The notes under the pieces are model-generated. The model did not search any database and was not told where the DNA came from. It saw only the letters and a list, made by a program, of their open reading frames with translations. A stretch of 64,000 nt of DNA from Harmothoe impar. Lineage: Eukaryota; Annelida; Polychaeta; Phyllodocida; Polynoidae. Within the stretch, counting starts at the first letter, position 1, and every line of letters begins with the position of its first letter. Positions 40,101-43,828 of the stretch are shown here, in pieces. The translations under genes were made by a program, and so were the position numbers. The stretch lies in NCBI GenBank assembly GCA_947462335.1, contig OX381708.1:1054001-1118000 (forward strand), given 5' to 3'.

Positions 40101-41988
40101 GGTACAACCTACCTGGGGTCTCTACACTACACGGTACAACCTACCTGGGGTCTCTACACTACACGGTACAACCTACCTGGGGTCTCTACACTACACGGTA
40201 CAACCTACCTGGGGTCTCTACACTACACGGTACAACCTACCTGGGGTCTCTACACTACACGGTACAACCTACCTGGGGTCTCTACACTACACAGTACAAC
40301 CTACCTGGGGTCTCTACACTACATGTACAACCTTACACCTACCTGGGGTCTCTACACTACGCAGTACAACCTTACACCTACCTGGGGTCTCTACACTACG
40401 CAGTACAACCTTACACCTACCTGGGGTCTCTACACTACACAGTACAACTTTACACCTACCTGGGGTCTCTACACTACACAGTACAACCTTACACCTACCT
40501 GGGGTCTCTACACTACACAGTACATGTACAACCTACCTGGGGTCTCTACACTACACAGTACAACTTTACACCTACCTGGGGTCTCTACACTACGCAGTAC
40601 AACTTTACACCTACCTGGGGTCTCTACACTACACGGTACAACCTTACACCTACCTGGGGTCTCTACACTACACAGTACAACCTTACACCTACCTGGGGTC
40701 TCTACACTACACAGTACAACCTTACACCTACCTGGGGTCTCTACACTACACGGTACAACCTACCTGGGGTCTCTACACTACACAGTACAACCTTACACCT
40801 ACCTGGGGTCTCTACACTACACGGTACAACCTTACACCTACCTGGGGTCTCTACACTACACAGTACAACCTTACACCTACCTGGGGTCTCTACACTACAC
40901 AGTACAACCTTACACCTACCTGGGGTCTCTACACTACACAGTACAACTTTACACCTACCTGGGGTCTCTACACTACACGGTACAACTTTACACCTACCTG
41001 GGGTTTCTACACTACACAGTACAACCTTACACCTACCTGGGGTCTCTACACTACACAGTACAACCTTACACCTACCTGGGGTTTCTACACTACACAGTAC
41101 AACCTTACACCTACCTGGGGTCTCTACACTACACAGTACAACTTTACACCTACCTGGGGTCTCTACACGACACAGTACAACTTTACACCTACCTGGGGTC
41201 TCTACACTACACGGTACAACTTTACACCTACCTGGGGTCTCTACACTACACGGTACAACTTTACACCTACCTGGGGTCTCTACACTACACAGTACAACTT
41301 TACACCTACCTGGGGTCTCTACACTACGCAGTACAACCTTACACCTACCTGGGGTCTCTACACTACACAGTACAACCTTACACCTACCTGGGGTCTCTAC
41401 ACTACACAGTACAACTTTACACCTACCTGGGGTCTCTACACGACACAGTACATGTACAACCTTCCTGGGGTCTCTACACTACACAGTACAACCTTACACC
41501 TACCTGGGGTCTCTACACTACGCAGTACATGGATAACCTACCTGGGGTTCATTGAGCACGTCTACCAGGGAGGACAAGCATTGTGTCGGCAGCAGCTCAC
41601 TCGGCTCAAAGTAGGTCAGCAACGCTCCCTTAGCCGTCACGCTGTTCAACACCTACAATACAATACACAGAAACATTTATATTTATTGTTATTATTCTTG
41701 GAGTTATTAGTTTTTGGTTGGGGCATGTCGATCCCAATGGATCCCGTAATTTCATTTTCTAAATATGCTTTCATTTCATGCAGCATTTCCTTTCTTAAAT
41801 TTTTCTTTTGCTAAAAAGGTTAAAGGGTTGATAGTCCAGCAATTTTTCTTTCGTTAAAAGGTCAAATGCGGTTAATAGTTACGTACGTCCAGTTGTCGCT
41901 GTAGATGCACGAGGTGCGTGTCGCTGTTACTGTTGAGGTACTGGTTAGCAGCAACCACCACCGCCTTCACACACGACGCCGCTTCCAT
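809..41988 (-). CDS. CIP2A: CIP2A orthologue (protein phosphatase 2A inhibitor), 19 coding exons, 3' end outside window
   Basis: CIP2A is an armadillo-repeat and coiled-coil scaffold that binds PP2A regulatory subunits and, in vertebrates, TOPBP1 during mitosis. Exons, in order of translation: 41988-41887, 41652-41542, 39295-39134, 31973-31879, 29673-29577, 28856-28734, 22283-22138, 21571-21496, 16844-16608, 14360-14204, 13153-12997, 12511-12293, 10907-10655, 8711-8649, 8033-7923, 6123-5927, 5100-4987, 4301-4219, 948-809. They total 2,643 bases, exactly 881 codons, with every splice phase matching. Compared from memory with human CIP2A (905 residues), the strongest matches are [17 protein letters not shown] (about residues 167-183), [12 protein letters not shown] (237-248), [17 protein letters not shown] (about 555-571) and [17 protein letters not shown] (about 675-691). 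Residues 1 to about 560 are helical-repeat sequence; about 640 onwards is coiled coil. The last residues (about 25-50) must lie left of base 1. The long introns carry splice-site minisatellites and transposons. Confidence 0.93.
949..4041 (-). repeat. Minisatellite of exon 19 acceptor, roughly 80 units of 36/42 bp
   Basis: Each unit repeats, on the gene strand, the pyrimidine-rich tract, the acceptor CTTACAG and the first 11 bases of exon 19 (AGCTGACTAAG). Units are 36 bases, or 42 when a 6-base CTGTAG is present; the two lengths alternate irregularly. The farthest unit (4012-4041) keeps about 27 exon bases, more than the others. The true acceptor is at 949-950. Confidence 0.95.
4219..4301 (-). 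CDS. CIP2A: CIP2A coding exon 18
   Basis: The exon has 83 bases, residues 807-834, phase 2 in and 1 out. It is coiled coil ([20 protein letters not shown]). Acceptor TGACAG|TGCC, donor CACG|GTCAGT. Confidence 0.87.
4302..4986. other. CIP2A intron 17, unique sequence
   Basis: The intron holds no array, unlike most of its neighbours. It has a C-run followed by an A-run at about 4739-4758, and a GGTTTTACGGTATAAG segment near 4556 that resembles the ends of TIR elements elsewhere in the window. Nothing coding was recognised. Confidence 0.6.
4987..5100 (-). CDS. CIP2A: CIP2A coding exon 17
   Basis: The exon has 114 bases, residues 769-807, phase 2 on both sides. It is coiled coil ([20 protein letters not shown]). 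The acceptor TTTACAG|ATTAG and about 27 exon bases are repeated in the 88-bp array upstream. Donor GACGT|GTGAGT. Confidence 0.88.
5101..5812 (-). repeat. 88-bp minisatellite of exon 17 acceptor, about 8 copies
   Basis: Units of about 88 bases contain CCCAAGTTACGCTGCAC and following, the reverse complement of the first 27 or so bases of exon 17, plus its acceptor. Copies diverge by a few substitutions (CCACCTCTAAT to CTACCTCCAAC). Confidence 0.93.
5927..6123 (-). CDS. CIP2A: CIP2A coding exon 16
   Basis: The exon has 197 bases, residues 704-769, phase 0 in and 2 out. It is coiled coil rich in E, R and Q ([20 protein letters not shown] and following). It ends [14 protein letters not shown], like human EHEILTKSYMELLQR. 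Acceptor TTGCAG|GCC, donor AGAG|GTCAGA. Confidence 0.9.
6130..6940. repeat. 40-bp minisatellite, about 19 copies, CIP2A intron 15
   Basis: The core is TACACCAAGGTACAGTGATA. It begins six bases outside the exon 16 acceptor and resembles its AAGGTACAGTGATA flank. Some units have an extra 15-base piece. No exon sequence is included. Confidence 0.93.
6935..7612. repeat. 34-bp minisatellite, about 20 copies, CIP2A intron 15
   Basis: The core is CTACAGTATGGTAATGGTAC, related to the preceding 40-bp unit through GATRCACTCCTAC. From 7613 to about 7830 the repeat decays into irregular relatives. Confidence 0.92.
7923..8033 (-). CDS. CIP2A: CIP2A coding exon 15
   Basis: The exon has 111 bases, residues 667-703, phase 0 on both sides. 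It codes for [19 protein letters not shown], almost identical to human [19 protein letters not shown]. Partial copies of its 5' border lie upstream at 8150-8245. Confidence 0.95.
8150..8245 (-). repeat. Partial copies of exon 15 acceptor border
   Basis: Two segments (about 8152-8210 and 8213-8245) repeat the start of exon 15 with substitutions (gene strand ACTGAGGAGAACC), its acceptor, and the following intron bases (TATTAAC, GGCAAGGTCT). The originals are at 8015-8070. Confidence 0.75.
8649..8711 (-). CDS. CIP2A: CIP2A coding exon 14
   Basis: This small exon of 63 bases covers residues 646-666, phase 0 on both sides. It codes for [19 protein letters not shown], matching human DVRISDIMDVYEMKLSTL. 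It is the start of the coiled coil. Acceptor TTTCAG|CTGAAG, donor CTGCAG|GTGAGT. Confidence 0.92.
8781..10432. mobile_element. Non-autonomous DNA transposon, 1.65 kb, TIR CAGGGTTGCCACC
   Basis: The ends are exact inverted repeats of 13 bases (CAGGGTTGCCACC at 8781, GGTGGCAACCCTG ending at 10432), flanked by a direct repeat ACTGC (8776-8780 and 10433-10437). Inside both ends are repeats of CATGACTTTTTCATGAC. The middle (9100-9640) has four or five diverged copies of a segment of about 115 bases containing TGGTGCATTCTGATGCATTT. No transposase was recognised. The TIR resembles hAT ends, but the flanking repeat is only 5 bases, so the superfamily is open. Confidence 0.75.
10655..10907 (-). CDS. 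CIP2A: CIP2A coding exon 13 (linker)
   Basis: The exon has 253 bases, residues 561-645, phase 2 in and 0 out. It begins with [13 protein letters not shown], conserved with human. A polar linker then includes [18 protein letters not shown] and ends [15 protein letters not shown], similar to human IEELIEKLQSGM. Acceptor CCTACAG|CCTTGG, donor GGAG|GTCAGT. Confidence 0.92.
11222..12290 (-). repeat. 36-bp minisatellite of exon 12 donor border, about 30 copies
   Basis: The core is GGGGCGTTACGTAAATAGAG. On the gene strand each unit contains GACTGTGGT|GTACCTC, a diverged copy of the exon 12 end GACTGTCGT|GTAAGTT. Because 36 is a multiple of 3, a meaningless 210-codon frame results. Confidence 0.93.
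12293..12511 (-). CDS. CIP2A: CIP2A coding exon 12
   Basis: The exon has 219 bases, residues 488-561, phase 2 on both sides. It codes for [20 protein letters not shown] and GLPDFPTVV, matching human ALTSDNREQVQSGLRIL and PLPDFPALV. This is the end of the helical-repeat domain. Acceptor CTAACAG|TGAGG, donor GTCGT|GTAAGT. Confidence 0.93.
12512..12618 (-). repeat. Short tandem repeat at exon 12 acceptor
   Basis: Five units of about 21-22 bases (AACATAGACCCACTATGT) start directly at the acceptor. The outermost unit carries a CTAACAG|TGTGG acceptor-like copy. Confidence 0.8.
12741..12990 (-). repeat. Two truncated copies of the exon 11 3' end with donors, separated by (GT)n
   Basis: The copies at 12748-12788 (41 exon bases, donor GGAG|GTAAGTTATATA) and 12870-12926 (about 55 exon bases, donor GGAA|GTAAGTACACC) are nearly identical to the end of exon 11. 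Each is bounded on its other side by a GT dinucleotide tract (12787-12850 and 12927-12972). Neither has an acceptor. Confidence 0.92.
12997..13153 (-). CDS. CIP2A: CIP2A coding exon 11
   Basis: The exon has 157 bases, residues 436-488, phase 1 in and 2 out. It codes for [19 protein letters not shown] and [14 protein letters not shown]. The donor is TGGAG|GTAAGT. Two truncated copies of its 3' end, each with a good donor, lie downstream at 12748-12788 and 12870-12926. Confidence 0.88.
13375..14203 (-). repeat. 43-bp minisatellite of exon 10 donor, about 19 copies
   Basis: Units carry, on the gene strand, GCTACTGACGG|GTATCCTTAC: the last 11 bases of exon 10 and its donor. Within each unit CCGTCAG and CTGACGG flank a TAG, an inverted repeat able to form a small hairpin. 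The hairpin is lost in copies reading CAGTAATTG. Confidence 0.95.
14204..14360 (-). CDS. CIP2A: CIP2A coding exon 10
   Basis: The exon has 157 bases, residues 384-436, phase 0 in and 1 out. It starts [19 protein letters not shown]. Both borders have been multiplied: the acceptor with 13 exon bases (14361-14492) and the donor with 11 exon bases (13375-14203). Confidence 0.9.
14361..14492 (-). repeat. 31-bp repeat of exon 10 acceptor, four extra copies
   Basis: Units repeat AAGGTCAATCACCTCCTG, the reverse complement of the first 13 exon bases plus the acceptor. Divergence increases away from the exon. Confidence 0.92.
14917..15334. mobile_element. MITE, 418 bp, TIR GGGAGTTTTAGCA
   Basis: Inverted ends GGGAGTTTTAGCAGGCT and AGTCTGCTAAAACTCCC, with further imperfect pairing inwards (GACGTAGGAGTACACGTATG against CATACGTATATGCCCACGTC). 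It is flanked on both sides by TATTA, compatible with a TA, TTA or TATTA target duplication. No coding sequence. Confidence 0.78.
15378..16579. mobile_element. Non-autonomous element, 1.2 kb, TIR GGGTAGGTTCACC, TA target
   Basis: Inverted ends GGGTAGGTTCACC and GGTGAACCTACCC, each flanked by TA. Subterminal CACCCTGAGTCA / TTGAGTCAACCA motifs are found in both orientations (15389, 15407, 15785, 15827, 16327, 16350). This is compatible with the Tc1/mariner/IS630 group. No transposase frame was found. Its right end is 28 bases from the donor of CIP2A exon 9. Confidence 0.75.
16608..16844 (-). CDS. CIP2A: CIP2A coding exon 9
   Basis: The exon has 237 bases, residues 305-383, phase 0 on both sides. 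It codes for [18 protein letters not shown] and ends [12 protein letters not shown], like human LELLLAFCSVTQLR and VLALELFKEIFE. A diverged copy of its first 50 or so bases with the acceptor lies at 16893-16953. A TIR element ends 28 bases beyond its donor. Confidence 0.92.
16893..16953 (-). repeat. Diverged copy of exon 9 5' end with acceptor
   Basis: About 50 bases of exon 9 plus TTTCAG are repeated 84 bases away from the original, with a few substitutions. The copy runs into a TAA and has no donor. Confidence 0.9.
16954..18199. other. CIP2A intron 8, mostly unique, with pyrimidine-rich stretch
   Basis: AT-rich unique sequence to about 17700, then a C/T-rich low-complexity stretch (17720-17960, repeated CCTGACC / CCTTCC words). 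Nothing coding recognised. Confidence 0.55.
18200..18915. repeat. 79-bp G-rich minisatellite, 9 copies
   Basis: Units contain GGTCAGCAAGGGGACGGGAG and a G-run that varies from about 8 to 14 bases. G-runs, GGGGTAGTAG and AGGTAGGGGGG together make the purine-rich strand a good candidate for G-quadruplexes. Confidence 0.92.
18916..19749. other. CIP2A intron 8, unique segment
   Basis: Holds C-runs at 19074-19150 and an AATTTACGGTA segment at 19253 like those in other transposon remnants. Nothing coding recognised. Confidence 0.5.
19750..20425. repeat. 50-bp minisatellite, about 13 copies, intron 8
   Basis: Core TATAACACGGGGTGGTCGGT with TTTATCCAGGTCTGACTG. Copies differ mainly by ACACGG/ACATGG and TGTAAA/TGTACA. 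It is not next to a splice site, unlike most arrays here. Confidence 0.93.
20575..20845. repeat. Polypurine tract (GGGA/GGAA-rich)
   Basis: About 270 bases almost purely A and G on the plus strand, without a strict unit. Mirror-like purine tracts of this kind can form triplex (H-DNA) structure. Confidence 0.8.
20880..21495 (-). repeat. 35-bp minisatellite of exon 8 donor, about 17 copies
   Basis: Core GAAGTGTTACCTTGGTTACC. On the gene strand each unit has ACCAAG|GTAACACTTC, the exon 8 donor with CAAG of the exon. Some units have an extra TTAACGAAG or GGGTT variant. Confidence 0.95.
21496..21571 (-). CDS. CIP2A: CIP2A coding exon 8
   Basis: The exon has 76 bases, residues 279-304, phase 2 in and 0 out. 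It codes for [19 protein letters not shown], matching human YEHFSSCLHQVLGLL. The donor CCAAG|GTAACACTTC is the seed of the 35-bp array at 20880-21495. Confidence 0.9.
21741..22137 (-). repeat. Five-unit repeat of exon 7 donor with (GT)n spacers
   Basis: Each unit of about 65-90 bases has the last 24 or so bases of exon 7 (reverse complement GTGTCAGAGACTGCTGTATG), the donor GGTACGTAC, and a GT tract of variable length. Confidence 0.94.
22138..22283 (-). CDS. CIP2A: CIP2A coding exon 7
   Basis: The exon has 146 bases, residues 231-279, phase 0 in and 2 out. It codes for [19 protein letters not shown] and [11 protein letters not shown], close to human ARNIHQTFQLIFNILING. The donor ACACG|GTACGT and about 26 exon bases are repeated downstream. 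The acceptor borders the 6.2-kb array. Confidence 0.93.
22290..28510 (-). repeat. 6.2-kb minisatellite of 36-bp units, roughly 175 copies, CIP2A intron 6
   Basis: Core GACTACTGGGACTTACACAG followed by GAACAGTTAGAGCAGT. Variants are a 29-base unit lacking TTAGAGC-like bases and a unit with CACAGAGTAACAG. It begins next to the exon 7 acceptor, whose flank GGAACAGTTAGAGCAGTGAC is the unit itself. Higher-order patterns of variant units are visible (for example 23641-23900 recurs near 24914-25243). Confidence 0.95.
28620..28733 (-). repeat. Duplicate of exon 6 donor flank
   Basis: CATACTATAAAAACAGC and CTGTATGACTCACCAT occur at 28629-28674 and again, as the true donor flank, at 28692-28736. One tandem copy. 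Confidence 0.8.
28734..28856 (-). CDS. CIP2A: CIP2A coding exon 6
   Basis: The exon has 123 bases, residues 190-230, phase 0 on both sides. It codes for [19 protein letters not shown], aligning with human SNVKSFYRTLITLLAHSSL. The first 21 bases plus the acceptor are repeated in a 74-bp array upstream, and the donor ATG|GTGAGTCAT has one downstream copy near 28670. Confidence 0.92.
28857..29320 (-). repeat. 74-bp minisatellite of exon 6 acceptor, 6 copies
   Basis: Each unit repeats GCCTTCACGTTCTCCTAC (first 16 exon bases, acceptor CTGTAG) and ATAAAGTACAGACACATAT. The last copy is diverged. Confidence 0.95.
29415..29576 (-). repeat. 33-bp repeat of exon 5 donor, about 4 copies
   Basis: Units contain ATAACTCACCATGTTC, the reverse complement of GAACATG|GTGAGTTAT, that is the exon 5 end plus its donor. 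Confidence 0.93.
29577..29673 (-). CDS. CIP2A: CIP2A coding exon 5
   Basis: The exon has 97 bases, residues 157-189, phase 2 in and 0 out. It codes for the best conserved block of the protein ([17 protein letters not shown]). The acceptor is CATACAG|ACAG and the donor is AACATG|GTGAGT. The donor is repeated in a 33-bp array directly downstream. Confidence 0.93.
29690..30815. repeat. 28-bp then 26-bp minisatellites, CIP2A intron 4
   Basis: From 29690 to about 30230, units with core AAACCGGGTCAACGCTTGTA (28 bases, some shortened). From about 30215 to 30725, a related 26-base unit GGTCAGACGGGGTCAGTGTA. The array starts 17 bases outside the exon 5 acceptor. It gives three overlapping meaningless frames of up to 390 codons. 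Confidence 0.95.
30816..31120. mobile_element. Two linked copies of a small palindromic element
   Basis: 30816-30917 is a half copy and 30981-31120 a nearly full copy of the family described at 44337-44489. Shared words are CATGATGCA, GTAACTTG, CTGTAGGGT-like and TGCATGAATG. Sequence identity is moderate. Confidence 0.6.
31121..31878. other. CIP2A intron 4, degenerate repeat
   Basis: 31590-31860 has about five diverged units with TAGCTTTGACCTTGA, GACAGTGGTGGGAAGGAGTG. The rest is unique AT-rich sequence. Confidence 0.6.
31879..31973 (-). CDS. CIP2A: CIP2A coding exon 4
   Basis: The exon has 95 bases, residues 126-157, phase 0 in and phase 2 out. It codes for [14 protein letters not shown], matching human CIQLLQKLTYNVKI. 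The acceptor is TTACAG|TGT and the donor is ACAT|GTAAGA. Intron 3 upstream is 7.1 kb because of the array and the tyrosine-recombinase retroelement. Confidence 0.9.
32061..32197. mobile_element. Small palindromic element, reverse copy
   Basis: Reverse-orientation relative of 44337-44489: TGCAGCCCAGGTGCTACATT, CCTACAGGGTTTATACACTC and GCATTGGTGCATCATGACGG align with the reverse complement of that copy. Confidence 0.65.
32603..33343 (-). repeat. 33-bp minisatellite of exon 3 donor, left part
   Basis: About 22 units with core TTACCTGCAGTATGGTGGGG. On the gene strand each unit carries CCCCACCATACTGCAG|GTAACTATAG, the last 16 or so bases of exon 3 and its donor. The unit at about 33115-33150 has a longer exon copy (about 36 bases). 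It is interrupted by the retroelement at 33344. Confidence 0.95.
33344..33579 (+). repeat. Split direct repeat A1
   Basis: 236 bases, one mismatch with A2 (38045-38280). It starts GGACGTATAACTGGACC and ends AAAATTTTCTT. A TATATAG at 33486 may serve as promoter element. Confidence 0.95.
33578..34510 (+). CDS. Gag-like protein of the tyrosine-recombinase retroelement
   Basis: Structural protein of the retroelement. The frame has 310 codons counted from a TTG; the first ATG is at 33668 (281 codons). A proline-rich stretch (residues about 50-105) is followed by a helical region and a C-terminal cysteine-histidine cluster (about 268-301: C-x14-C-x-H-type pattern ending [13 protein letters not shown]), like the nucleic-acid binding clusters of DIRS-group Gag. 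The frame ends at TAG 34508-34510 and continues in the same frame into the RT frame, so readthrough could make a Gag-RT fusion. Confidence 0.8.
   Translation: MGVIKGLGLAPVDESLQDEEPGASVSDLLDMVESQRRQIDLLVSKFGNMNPNPVVPTPPIPPTPPVVPTPPAPPVPGPGAPSPSPDPLPGPQDPANPFYNYPPVNPLPGGAGPVHVGQAGVNPQVIYVQQAGANDLRRRKLRYFDLESYYCYSKSEHDRSVDDLIAALMGLVSYLSEQHMPVDGLMKHIRFVTEKARIFKPMAIFHYDLGVREKAEFTGAYTLGYGDWELSTRYLGVENLLPRPEPHKAGGGGKSKSKKQGSTMPSGYCWRWNVGKACRRTPCPHKHICTTCSGDHTSLACTGNAPPAQG
34541..36940 (+). CDS. Reverse transcriptase-RNase H of the tyrosine-recombinase retroelement
   Basis: The frame has 799 codons from a GTG and is in frame with gag. The first in-frame ATG is about 90 codons in and no ATG is near the start, which favours expression by readthrough of the gag stop. 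Residues 1 to about 330 are unassigned. RT runs from about 340 ([16 protein letters not shown]), with [14 protein letters not shown] and the catalytic box YLDD at about 467. RNase H has [13 protein letters not shown] at about 625, [14 protein letters not shown] at about 683 and ESDNTQVV at about 706. The stop TGA (36938-36940) overlaps the ATG (36933) of the recombinase frame. The frame is intact. Confidence 0.9.
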   Translation: MTNNILSCGGGLGLEPASHFTGSEIAQGPPAANGLTWSALLPGGGSFSSLEYPSGLVASARSEGVIGECPAVSNSNYSLCANYVGAVDGHVMAGADPSPDLILDRAVGPELPCIHVAVGDNVAPNCTCDGKFENSNSFNAGESVCEFFDSDMVDFNLDALCSSNITEGVARDNLITSTISQNSHVFYSSRKFSHPIDYGRCFMKAPASVKCYDVNNPDVIPDLFSDEYYLGLDSVQGDLCGQRCVHTVGGNMAQLKPCHFYREAYLHPVGQDVDADYIYEGVVSGFRIMDEDVNASYNCTNYRSINQPLFKCQMDDIVSSEAAEDKLSRVESPPLCVHSLGAVPKKNGKLRPIVDMKRPLLRSVNMFMDTVVEPFHYITVSDVCRNLKPGMFLSVVDISAAYRSVNVFPDHSDYQGIMWPSEEGEYIYYKDNCLAFGAKSSPYIFQMLSDFVVRCMRRRDFENTYGYLDDFIVLGDDEAECKLALGVLMKLLRFLGFHISYPKLVVPAQCVTYLGIQIDAVQMELSLPPDKLSNLKVMVAEFAAKTTATKKELQVLAGHLAHAATVVSGGRTFSRRVINLVKFLPDSPKHVRLPVWFFDDIKWWSAFVGLFNGKAAIVDHSPTVFVATDSSMSGFGAVNGDEDYLLGSWDCKFLNQSEFLVDVSCITGPPVGLADVNNPDINLLELWPVVAAAHRWSHEWKTKNVLIESDNTQVVRMLATGRSTSVACMRWLRELFWLCFVYNFKITCKYISTHVNRGPDFLSRVTDPRLGGKCAPPELTMLNSRLRGEGCLVPIFLDG
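36933..37830 (+). CDS. Tyrosine recombinase of the retroelement, probably with a one-base frameshift
   Basis: Site-specific recombinase that integrates the circular cDNA. The catalytic frame is 36982-37830: R in [13 protein letters not shown] (about residue 113), HxxR in HSMRRGG (227-230), W in GDWRS (253) and nucleophile Y in LAYLQRS (261). The N-terminal core-binding part (starting [10 protein letters not shown]) is read in another frame from the ATG at 36933, inside the end of the RT frame. The two frames appear to meet at a one-base slip, most likely the C-run near 37010. This could be a real mutation, a sequencing error in a homopolymer, or recoding. My base count there is uncertain by one. 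All four catalytic residues are present. Confidence 0.82.
37903..38044 (+). repeat. Split direct repeat B1
   Basis: 142 bases identical to B2, starting GAGTGAACTCCGTGTG and ending GACGGGATTTA. It directly abuts A2. Confidence 0.95.
38045..38280 (+). repeat. Split direct repeat A2
   Basis: 236 bases, one mismatch to A1. The B1-A2 joint is the sequence expected at the joint of a circular intermediate. Confidence 0.95.
38287..38428 (+). repeat. Split direct repeat B2
   Basis: 142 bases identical to B1. Its last base is the right end of the element; the interrupted minisatellite continues with GTTACCTGCAG. Confidence 0.95.
38429..39133 (-). repeat. 33-bp minisatellite of exon 3 donor, right part
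   Basis: About 21 further units of the array at 32603-33343, reaching the true donor of exon 3 (GT at 39132-39133). Units at about 38636-38675 and 38690-38727 carry the longer exon copy of about 36 bases. Confidence 0.95.
39134..39295 (-). CDS. CIP2A: CIP2A coding exon 3
   Basis: The exon has 162 bases, residues 72-125, phase 0 on both sides. It codes for [19 protein letters not shown] and ends [10 protein letters not shown], equivalent to the human segment ending SSHTDSVFLQ. The last 18 bases plus the donor (CTGCAG|GTAACTATAG) are the seed of the 33-bp array on its downstream side. Confidence 0.9.
39296..39837. other. CIP2A intron 2, unique part with transposon remnants
   Basis: Contains a G-run (39609-39627) and words such as GTATAAGCC, AGCCGCACTGACGAC, TAATAGCCGCGGTTTAT, AATTTACCGTA (39660-39800). 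These recur elsewhere in the window (10510, 4490-4570) and look like remnants of a TIR element family. Nothing coding recognised. Confidence 0.55.
39838..41541 (-). repeat. 39/32-bp minisatellite of exon 2 donor, about 45 copies
   Basis: Core CTACCTGGGGTCTCTACACT. On the gene strand each unit has GACCCCAG|GTAGGT, a diverged copy of the exon 2 end GAACCCCAG|GTAGGT. Units are 39 bases, or 32 when CTTACAC-like bases are missing. It gives two overlapping meaningless frames of more than 500 codons. Confidence 0.95.
41542..41652 (-). CDS. CIP2A: CIP2A coding exon 2
   Basis: The exon has 111 bases, residues 35-71, between TTGTAG|GTG and CCCCAG|GTAGGT, phase 0 on both sides. The coded stretch [18 protein letters not shown] aligns with the conserved N-terminal region of CIP2A. 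The donor side borders the large 39-bp array of intron 2, whose units repeat ACCCCAG|GTAGG. Confidence 0.9.
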
Positions 41989-41992
41989 CTCG
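41887..41992 (-). CDS. CIP2A: CIP2A coding exon 1 (start codon)
   Basis: The exon starts after CTGCAG, four bases before the ATG at 41988-41986, and codes for residues 1-34 ([17 protein letters not shown] and following), matching the human N-terminus in length and pattern. The donor is GAC|GTACGT, phase 0. The 3' splice site directly upstream of the ATG means that an untranslated 5' exon lies further right; I could not place it. Confidence 0.88.
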
Positions 41993-42985
41993 CTGCAGGA
42001 CAATAACAACCATTACTCACATAGAACACAACAACCTGCACACACCTGTCACTGCAGGACAACAACAACAACACATTACTCACATAGAACACAACAACCT
42101 GCACACACATGTCACTGCAGGACAACAACAACAACTATTACTCACATAGAACACAACAACCTGCACACACCTGTCACTGCAGGACAACAACAACAACAAC
42201 AACTCACATAGAACACAACAACCTGCACACACATGTCACTGCAGGACAACAACAACAACTATTACTCACATAGAACACAACAACCTGCACACACATGGCA
42301 CTGCAGGACAACAACAACAACTCACATAGAACACAACAACCTGCACACACATGTCACTGCAGGACAACAACAACAACCATTACTCACATAGAACACAACA
42401 ACCTGCACACACGTGTCACTGCAGGACAACAACAACAACAACTCACATAGAACACAACAACCTGCACACACGTGTCACTGCAGGACAACAACAACCATTA
42501 CTCACATAGAACACAACAACCTGCACACACGTGTCACTGCAGGACAACAACAACAACCATTACTCACATAGAACACAACAACCTGCACACACATGTCACT
42601 GCAGGACAACAACAACAACTCACATAGAACACAACAACCTACACACACATGTCACTGCAGCAGGACAACAACAACAACCATTACTCACATAGAACACAAC
42701 AACCTGCACACACATGTGTCACTGCAGGACAACAGCAACAACAACACACATAGAACACAACAACCTACACACATGTGTCACTGCAGGACAACAACAACAA
42801 CAACCATTACTCACATAGAACACAACAACCTACACACACGTGTCACTGCAGCACAACAACAACAACCATTACTCACATAGAACACAACAACCTACACACA
42901 CATGTCACTGCAGGACAACAACAACAACTCACATAGAACACAACAACCTGCACACACGTGTCACTGCAGCAGGAACAGCAGGGCT
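41993..42985 (-). repeat. 60-bp minisatellite at CIP2A exon 1 acceptor, about 17 copies
   Basis: Units combine GTCACTGCAGGACAACAAC (gene strand: pyrimidine tract and CTGCAG acceptor) with ACATAGAACACAACAACCTG. Unit length varies through CAA triplet number and an optional CATTACT. The copies have TGACATG after the acceptor where the real exon has CGAGATG. Confidence 0.93.
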
Positions 42986-43000
42986 AAGACTAAGTTATAC

Positions 43001-43828
43001 TAGTGATGTCATCGATACCCCCCAAATCTAAATACCGAAATTTCTTAAATTCCGATTATCGCATCAAGAAAATCATTATATCGATACACTCTTTGATCCC
43101 TGAAACAGTGTTGCCGAAATCACGCCGGCACACCGGCTTTTGCCGTCATAGAATCTTAATGGCCGGCGTAGGCTCTAGACATCCCAGCTTTCTAACAGTG
43201 AAAGAACTTTTCAAATACTCCAATTATTAGCAAAGTTAGAGCCAGCTGTAGATTACCATAATATTCCAAGATTTTGCAATGAATTTTAGAGTTCACATAA
43301 GAAAATAGCCAGAATATATCATTAATAGTTCCCAATCAGTTAAGATAAATTTTCTACAAAATGTCTAAAGTATATATGACCTGTGTAAGGGAAAAATGGC
43401 CTGCGTAACATTTCAAGACGCAGGCCACCTTGGCCTGCGTCCGGAAAAAGTTTTCGGCAACACTGCTGAAAAGATGGGAGAATTCTCATTTAAAAACTGA
43501 AAGAATTTTGTAAATATCTCACCTAGAACAAAAGATATCATTCAAAAAGCCCAAAAATAAGCCTAAACGTTTATTTTAAAAGGCTAGCAATCAATCCTCA
43601 AAAGTAATATCAGTGCATGGCCATGGAATTTGTGGTCTTTGGATAGAATAGGATGCAGTAAACTTTAGCATGTCATACACCAAATTCACATTTAGTAAAT
43701 TACATGTTTATTTGGCTAGTTTTTTTGCTGTGTCCTGTTGTATTTTGACATTGACAAAAATCGGAAAATCGACACCAAAAATCGCGATAATCGGAATCGA
43801 CAAAAACGAGATGTCAATGACATCCCTA
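43001..43828. mobile_element. hAT-type MITE, with 8-bp target duplication AGTTATAC, containing a nested element
   Basis: Ends TAGTGATGTCATCGA and TCAATGACATCCCTA are inverted repeats with two mismatches in 15. Perfect 8-base direct repeats AGTTATAC flank it (42993-43000 and 43829-43836), the length typical of hAT. AT-rich inside, with ATCGATA / TCGATACA words. Without the nested insert at 43106-43465 the element is 468 bases. Confidence 0.85.
43106..43465. mobile_element. 360-bp MITE nested in another MITE, TIR CAGTGTTGCCGAAA
   Basis: Ends CAGTGTTGCCGAAA and TTTTCGGCAACACTG; direct repeats CTGAAA on both sides. Subterminal GGCCTGCGT / ACGCAGGCC palindromes. A second copy in opposite orientation is at 45018-45390. 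Confidence 0.85.

Noticed and set aside
39998..41555. Two frames of more than 500 codons ([13 protein letters not shown]...)
   Set aside because: Product of the 39/32-bp exon 2 donor array in CIP2A intron 2; shared between frames by unit shifts.
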